Below are positions 13,571 to 16,715 of a DNA stretch of 16,715 nt, one piece after another. The translations under genes were made by a program, and so were the position numbers. The stretch lies in NCBI GenBank assembly GCA_039812545.1, contig JBDIAR010000070.1, positions 1-16,715 on the forward strand, given 5' to 3'. The first letter of the stretch is position 1. Every line of letters begins with the position of its first letter. This DNA is from JBDIAR01 sp039812545. Its GTDB lineage: Bacteria; Actinomycetota; Actinomycetes; Actinomycetales; Dermatophilaceae. The notes beneath the pieces are model-generated. The model ran no database searches. It was given only the letters and a program-made list of their open reading frames with translations, and had not been told where the DNA came from.

Positions 13571-15319
13571 CTATCCCGGGGTGCCGGAGCCACCGGGTTC
13601 GCGTCGCAGGCCGAGGGCCAGGGCGGCCGCCGCGGCGAGCAGGGCACTGACCGCCCCGCCGGCGAACACGGTCTGGACCTGGACCACGCCGGCGTCGAGG
13701 AGCTGTTCGGTCGTCGGGTTGCGCAGCGCCCGGGCCTGCTCGTAGTACCGGTTCAGTCCGATCGCGGTGAGCAGCGCGAGCCCGACGACCATCCCGACCA
13801 TGCGGGACACGACGAGCAACGACGAGATGCCGCCGTGGAAGTCCTCCGGCGCCGCATCCAGCGCCGCGGCATTGACGGGAGCCAGGGCCAGGCCAAGCCC
13901 CAGCCCGGCCAGGACCAGGGCGACGGTCGTGGGGGCGGACGCCGACATCGAGTGCCGGTCCCAGCCGGCCATCAGGTGTATGCCGAACGCCGCCACCGCC
14001 AACCCCGGCGCGGCGACCAGCCCGGCCGGCAGCAGCCGCAGGAGAGCCCCACCCAACAGGGCGCCGACGGGTACGGCGATCAGGAACCGGACCAGGACGA
14101 AGGCCGCACCGGTCATCGACTCGGTCAGCGTCAGCCGGGCCAGGAGCGGCACGTCGACGACGATGGCGACCAGCGCCGCGCCGACGAAGAAACTGGACGC
14201 CAACGCCGCGAGGCTCCGGCCGCGCACGGCCCCCCGGGGCACCAATGAGGTCGCGGCACGGCGATGCCAGACGACGGCGAGCACGACGGCCCCGGCACCC
14301 ACCGGGAGCAGCCGCAACCCCATCGGGCCGACAACTTCGCGCTCCGGGTCGGCGCTGGCGAAGGTGAGGATCAACGAGCCGAGGGCCAGCGCCACGAGAG
14401 CCGAACCGAGCAGGTCGACCCGACGCAGGATCGGCCAGGACCGCCGAACGGCCACCGCGAACCCGGCCGCGAGCAGCAGGACCGCAGCGAGACCGACCGG
14501 TGTCCCCAGCCGGGCCGAGCCCACCTGGGCCAGTGCGTCGATCGGGACGAACGGGGCGCCCCACGCCACCGAGGAGACCAGCGCGTGCGGGGCGACCAGG
14601 GCCAGCACCCCGAGACCCGCGCCGACGGCTGCCAACAGCGCCGGCCGGGTCCGCCGGACCCATCGACGCGGGCCGGCGGCCTCCCGAGCGGGAACTCCCC
14701 CGACCACCTGCACACGCCCGTGTTGCGCCCGGGTCAGAGAACGGATCACCAGCCACAACAACACGCCCAGGGCGGCGTTCACCCAGAAGATCCCGCGCCA
14801 GTCCCACACCGCCAGGATCGCGGCCCCGAGGAGCGGGCCGAGGACCGACCCCAACTCCTGCACCGCGCCCACGACCCCCAGCGGCGTACCCCGCCGGTGC
14901 GGCGGCCACAGATCGGCCACGAGCGCCAGGGTCGCCGGAACCAGACCGCCGCCACCGACCCCCTGGACGAACCGGCCCGCCACGAGGACCGGCAGTTCGA
15001 CGGCGAGCGCCGTCACGACGGACCCCGCGGTGAACACGACCAGGCAGGCGAGCAGGATCCGGTGCCGGGGCACCAGGTCGGCCAGTCGCCCGATCAACGG
15101 CAGCACGGCGATGTAACCGAGCAGGAAGCCGGACACGATCGGGGTGGCCCGCTGGATCGAGTCGATCCCGACGCCGACGCCGCCCATCATGTCGGTCAGC
15201 GCCAGCACCACCACATAGGTGTCGGCGGCCGCGAGCGCGATGGCGATCGACGCCGCCGCGAGCACGGCATACCCGGGGCGGGGCGCACCCCGACGGGGAT
15301 CAGGGGGCGCGGATGTCAA
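13571..15319 (-). CDS. P55-type MFS exporter (DHA2 family, 14 TM), partner of LprG
   Basis: This is a proton-driven major-facilitator exporter. The 582-residue product has about 14 hydrophobic segments, a conserved Asp34 in TM1 (AAADTYVV), motif A GRLADLVPRHR (77-87), RFVQGVGGGGLVPATLALVADLWPPHRRG (116-144) and a motif C-like stretch GAVQELGSVLGPLLGAAI (151-168). Adjacency to lprG matches the mycobacterial lprG-p55 (Rv1411c-Rv1410c) operon, where the pair moves triacylglycerides and supports lipoglycan placement and drug tolerance. The best start is TTG at 15319, 20 bp inside the lprG 3' end. Its ribosome site is weak (GGGCAGCAGG abuts the TTG), so translation is probably coupled; a GTG about 18 codons in is an alternative. 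It is somewhat longer than Mycobacterium P55 because of an extended central extracytoplasmic segment. Confidence 0.88.
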   Translation of the reverse strand: MTSAPPDPRRGAPRPGYAVLAAASIAIALAAADTYVVVLALTDMMGGVGVGIDSIQRATPIVSGFLLGYIAVLPLIGRLADLVPRHRILLACLVVFTAGSVVTALAVELPVLVAGRFVQGVGGGGLVPATLALVADLWPPHRRGTPLGVVGAVQELGSVLGPLLGAAILAVWDWRGIFWVNAALGVLLWLVIRSLTRAQHGRVQVVGGVPAREAAGPRRWVRRTRPALLAAVGAGLGVLALVAPHALVSSVAWGAPFVPIDALAQVGSARLGTPVGLAAVLLLAAGFAVAVRRSWPILRRVDLLGSALVALALGSLILTFASADPEREVVGPMGLRLLPVGAGAVVLAVVWHRRAATSLVPRGAVRGRSLAALASSFFVGAALVAIVVDVPLLARLTLTESMTGAAFVLVRFLIAVPVGALLGGALLRLLPAGLVAAPGLAVAAFGIHLMAGWDRHSMSASAPTTVALVLAGLGLGLALAPVNAAALDAAPEDFHGGISSLLVVSRMVGMVVGLALLTAIGLNRYYEQARALRNPTTEQLLDAGVVQVQTVFAGGAVSALLAAAAALALGLRREPGGSGTPG

Positions 15320-16073
15320 CCTGCTGCCCGTACTGGTCGAGGGTCAGCGCGTAGGTGGACGTGGCGGCACCGAAGAAGGGCCCGGTCAGCTCGACGGTCC
15401 GCAACTCGCCGGTCGCCTCGACGTACCCGTACGTGACGGCGAACTCGCCGGACCGATCCCCCGTCCAGAACAGGTCGACGATCTTGGCACCGGGCAGCTT
15501 CCCCGTGATCGTCGCCAGCACGTCGGAGCCGGACCGCGTCTCCGGTCCGTATGCCGCGTCGGTCGTCATCGTCAGCAGCGGGGTGATCCCCTTGTCGGGG
15601 TTGAACAGCATCGCGGGATCGGGTGCGTCGAGCTGGTCGGCCGAGACCTCCCGCATCCCGGGGACGAGCGGAAGCTTGGCGTAGATCTTGCCGTCGACGG
15701 CGATGATGTCGATGTCGGCCTGGATGCCCTTGACCCGAGCGGTCACCGTCCCCTTGAACGCCGGCGGGTGGGCGCCCACGCCCTTGGCCCCCAACACCCC
15801 TTGGGCATCGCCGGGGATGTCGCGTGAGGTCATCGCCATCCGTACCGAACTCGCCCGGTCGACGTATGCCTTGATCGCGGCCAGTTTGTTCGTGGGGGAT
15901 TCGGGGGTCGCCGTCGGGTCGGCGCCGCCGGCCGTGCAGCCGGCGAGCGCGGCCACGCCGAGGAGAACAGCAACACCGAGGAGAACGGCGACACCGAGGA
16001 CCACGGCCCACCCGGCATACCAAGGGCCGGCCCGATAGCCGGTGACGCCCGCCCGACGCGTCGCTGTGGACAT
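15300..16073 (-). CDS. lprG: LppX/LprAFG-family lipoprotein LprG
   Basis: This is a cell-surface lipoprotein of the LprG fold, whose relatives carry triacylated lipids in a hydrophobic pocket. The 257-residue precursor has a basic N-terminus, a hydrophobic core made of VAVLLG repeats and a lipobox LAGC with the lipidated Cys46. The mature domain fits the family: KLAAIKAYVDRASSVRMAM, FKGTVTARVKGIQADIDIIAVDGKIYAKLPL, DPAMLFNPDKGITPLL, ITGKLPGAKIVDLF and a C-terminal GPFFGAATSTYALTLDQYGQQVDI. The start ATG 16073 is set by the signal peptide; the open frame upstream to 16262 is not protein-like. TACCTT ends 6 nt before the ATG, so the message may be leaderless. It overlaps the MFS exporter gene by 20 bp, and the pair would act together at the membrane. 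Confidence 0.9.
   Translation of the reverse strand: MSTATRRAGVTGYRAGPWYAGWAVVLGVAVLLGVAVLLGVAALAGCTAGGADPTATPESPTNKLAAIKAYVDRASSVRMAMTSRDIPGDAQGVLGAKGVGAHPPAFKGTVTARVKGIQADIDIIAVDGKIYAKLPLVPGMREVSADQLDAPDPAMLFNPDKGITPLLTMTTDAAYGPETRSGSDVLATITGKLPGAKIVDLFWTGDRSGEFAVTYGYVEATGELRTVELTGPFFGAATSTYALTLDQYGQQVDIRAP
15958..16010. repeat. 18-bp tandem repeats in the lprG signal peptide
   Basis: CCGAGGAGAACAGCAACA (15958-15975) is repeated as CCGAGGAGAACGGCGACA (15976-15993) and partly as CCGAGGACCACGGCCCA (15994-16010). On the coding strand these give the repeated VAVLLG hexapeptides of the signal-peptide hydrophobic core. Confidence 0.88.
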
Positions 16074-16079
16074 GGCCCT

Positions 16080-16085
16080 AAGGTA
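16080..16085 (-). promoter_or_regulatory. lprG -10 box with leaderless geometry
   Basis: On the minus strand TACCTT (TANNNT) is followed by 6 nt and then the ATG at 16073. No -35 match is seen. The divergent gap 16074-16212 otherwise holds no gene. Confidence 0.4.
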
Positions 16086-16176
16086 CCCGGGAGAGCGGGC
16101 CCCGGCCGCGCGGGCACGCCACCGGCGCCGCGCCGTCACGCCGCTCGTGAGGCTGCCCACGAAAGACGTTGGTCCC

Positions 16177-16205
16177 TTGCATACGGGAAACAAAACGTGA
16201 ACTCT
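16177..16205 (+). promoter_or_regulatory. Weak candidate promoter for the EF-G-like gene
   Basis: TTGCAT (16177-16182) and AACTCT (16200-16205) are 17 bp apart, and the GTG start follows after 7 nt, again leaderless in geometry. Both hexamers are poor matches. The -35 candidate overlaps the GCATAC word at 16179. Confidence 0.3.
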
Positions 16206-16212
16206 TGGGCAG

Positions 16213-16715
16213 GTGACCAAAGCAGCCAAGGGGCAGGCGGTCCCCGCCGCACCCGAGCCCAAGAGCCCTGATCAGATCCGCAATGTCGTCCTCGTCGGCC
16301 CGGGCGGCGCCGGCAAGACGACGCTGTTCGAGCATCTCACCGCGGCCCGGGTCCCCGGTTGGCGCCCGGCCCCGGGGGAACACCCGCGGTCGGTGGCGAT
16401 GAACGTCGCGGCGCTCACCTCGGGCGAGTACACGATCAACCTGATCGACACTCCCGGGTATCCCGACTTCGTCGGCGAACTGCGCGCTGGGCTGCGCGCG
16501 GCGGACGCGGCGATCTTCGTGATTTCGGCGGCGGACGGGATCGACGGCGCGACCGCCTTGCTGTGGCAGGAGGCCGAAGGGGTCGGTATGCCGCGGGCGA
16601 TCGTCGTGACCCACCTGGACGCCCCGCGCTCGGATTACGACGAGACGGTCTCGGAGTGCCGACGGGTGTTCGGCGACGCCCAGCCGCTGTACCTGCCGAT
16701 CACATCCGGGGAGAT
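16213..16715 (+). CDS. Elongation factor G-like protein (EF-G2 type), N-terminal part
   Basis: This is the first 167 codons of a translational GTPase paralogue that runs off the window. It opens with a short non-conserved stretch (VTKAAKGQAVPAAPEPKSPDQIRN). Then come G1 GPGGAGKT (29-36), G3 DTPGYPDFVGEL (79-90) and, at the G4 position, THLD (133-136) in place of NKxD, followed by APRSDYDETVSECRRVFGDAQPLYLPI. The switch I region (GEHPRSVAMNVAALTSGEYTINLID) lacks the usual RGITI sequence of canonical EF-G. This combination is typical of actinobacterial EF-G2/EF-G-like proteins, whose role is poorly understood and which are thought not to replace EF-G in translocation. GTG 16213 is the start where homology begins; I see no strong ribosome site. 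Confidence 0.88.
   Translation, partial: MTKAAKGQAVPAAPEPKSPDQIRNVVLVGPGGAGKTTLFEHLTAARVPGWRPAPGEHPRSVAMNVAALTSGEYTINLIDTPGYPDFVGELRAGLRAADAAIFVISAADGIDGATALLWQEAEGVGMPRAIVVTHLDAPRSDYDETVSECRRVFGDAQPLYLPITSGE

Larger units (their letters stand above)
825..16591. repeat. Dispersed hexamer family GTATGC/GCATAC, 29 copies
   Basis: By hand count the hexamer occurs 29 times. GTATGC on the plus strand starts at 825, 1609, 1664, 1778, 4916, 5885, 7533, 9366, 9787, 10112, 11096, 11603, 13978, 15549, 15864 and 16586. GCATAC starts at 1003, 2270, 2516, 3733, 3982, 5211, 6030, 7294, 8323, 8368, 15267, 16015 and 16179. At about 70% GC roughly 5 would be expected on both strands. Most copies extend to GTATGCCG. 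Only the copy at 16179 is intergenic. None lies in 1-824 or in 11609-13977. Confidence 0.88.

Noticed and set aside
825..16591. GTATGC as a polar chromosome-segregation (KOPS-like) signal
   Set aside because: The copies are 16 versus 13 in the two orientations and follow neither strand, so polarity is absent within this window.

Overview
The window is about 70% GC and strongly codon-biased. It uses many GTG and TTG starts, several leaderless-looking promoters and GTGA start/stop overlaps. With an lprG-p55 pair, an MptB-type mannosyltransferase and an actinobacterial EF-G2 paralogue, this points to a chromosomal segment of a high-GC actinobacterium. Micrococcales (Intrasporangiaceae/Dermatophilaceae-like) is my guess, with low confidence. 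There is no mobile element, CRISPR array, rRNA or tRNA that I can recognise.

Layout. (1) 1-726 (+): the C-terminal half of a UMF1/Atg22-like MFS transporter carrying two compensating frameshifts. (2) 739-3992 (-): a four-gene cluster read from the right: patatin-like phospholipase, TrmH-family RNA methyltransferase (GTGA overlap), small membrane protein, and Fes-like esterase with a problematic 5' end. (3) 4031-5508 (+): DedA-family membrane protein coupled by GTGA overlap to a uridine-kinase-like P-loop kinase, which runs tail-to-tail into (4) lemA and pyrE (-, 5435-6941). (5) 6942-7146: a divergent control region with two Crp/GlxR-type palindromes. (6) 7147-8694 (+): MptB-like GT-C mannosyltransferase. 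(7) 8734-10334: an SDR oxidoreductase and exonuclease III, divergent across only 23 bp. (8) 10434-11888 (+): a VOC protein and an ECF sigma factor with a SnoaL-like C-terminus. (9) 12136-13518 (+): DEAD-box RNA helicase behind a 247-bp gene-free leader. (10) 13571-16073 (-): lprG lipoprotein and P55-type MFS exporter, overlapping by 20 bp. (11) 16213-end (+): N-terminus of an EF-G-like GTPase.

How genes fit together. Most blocks are housekeeping (pyrE, xthA, helicase, TrmH, EF-G2). A cell-envelope theme recurs: DedA (lipid-carrier recycling), MptB-like mannosyltransferase (lipoglycan mannan) and LprG-P55 (lipid/lipoglycan export). The strongest unexplained signal is genome-scale rather than a gene. 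The hexamer GTATGC/GCATAC occurs 29 times by hand count against about 5 expected. It appears on both strands and in all three reading frames, and forces rare codons (ATA, GTA, TAT, GCA, GGT), which suggests selection or a mutational process acting on the DNA word itself.
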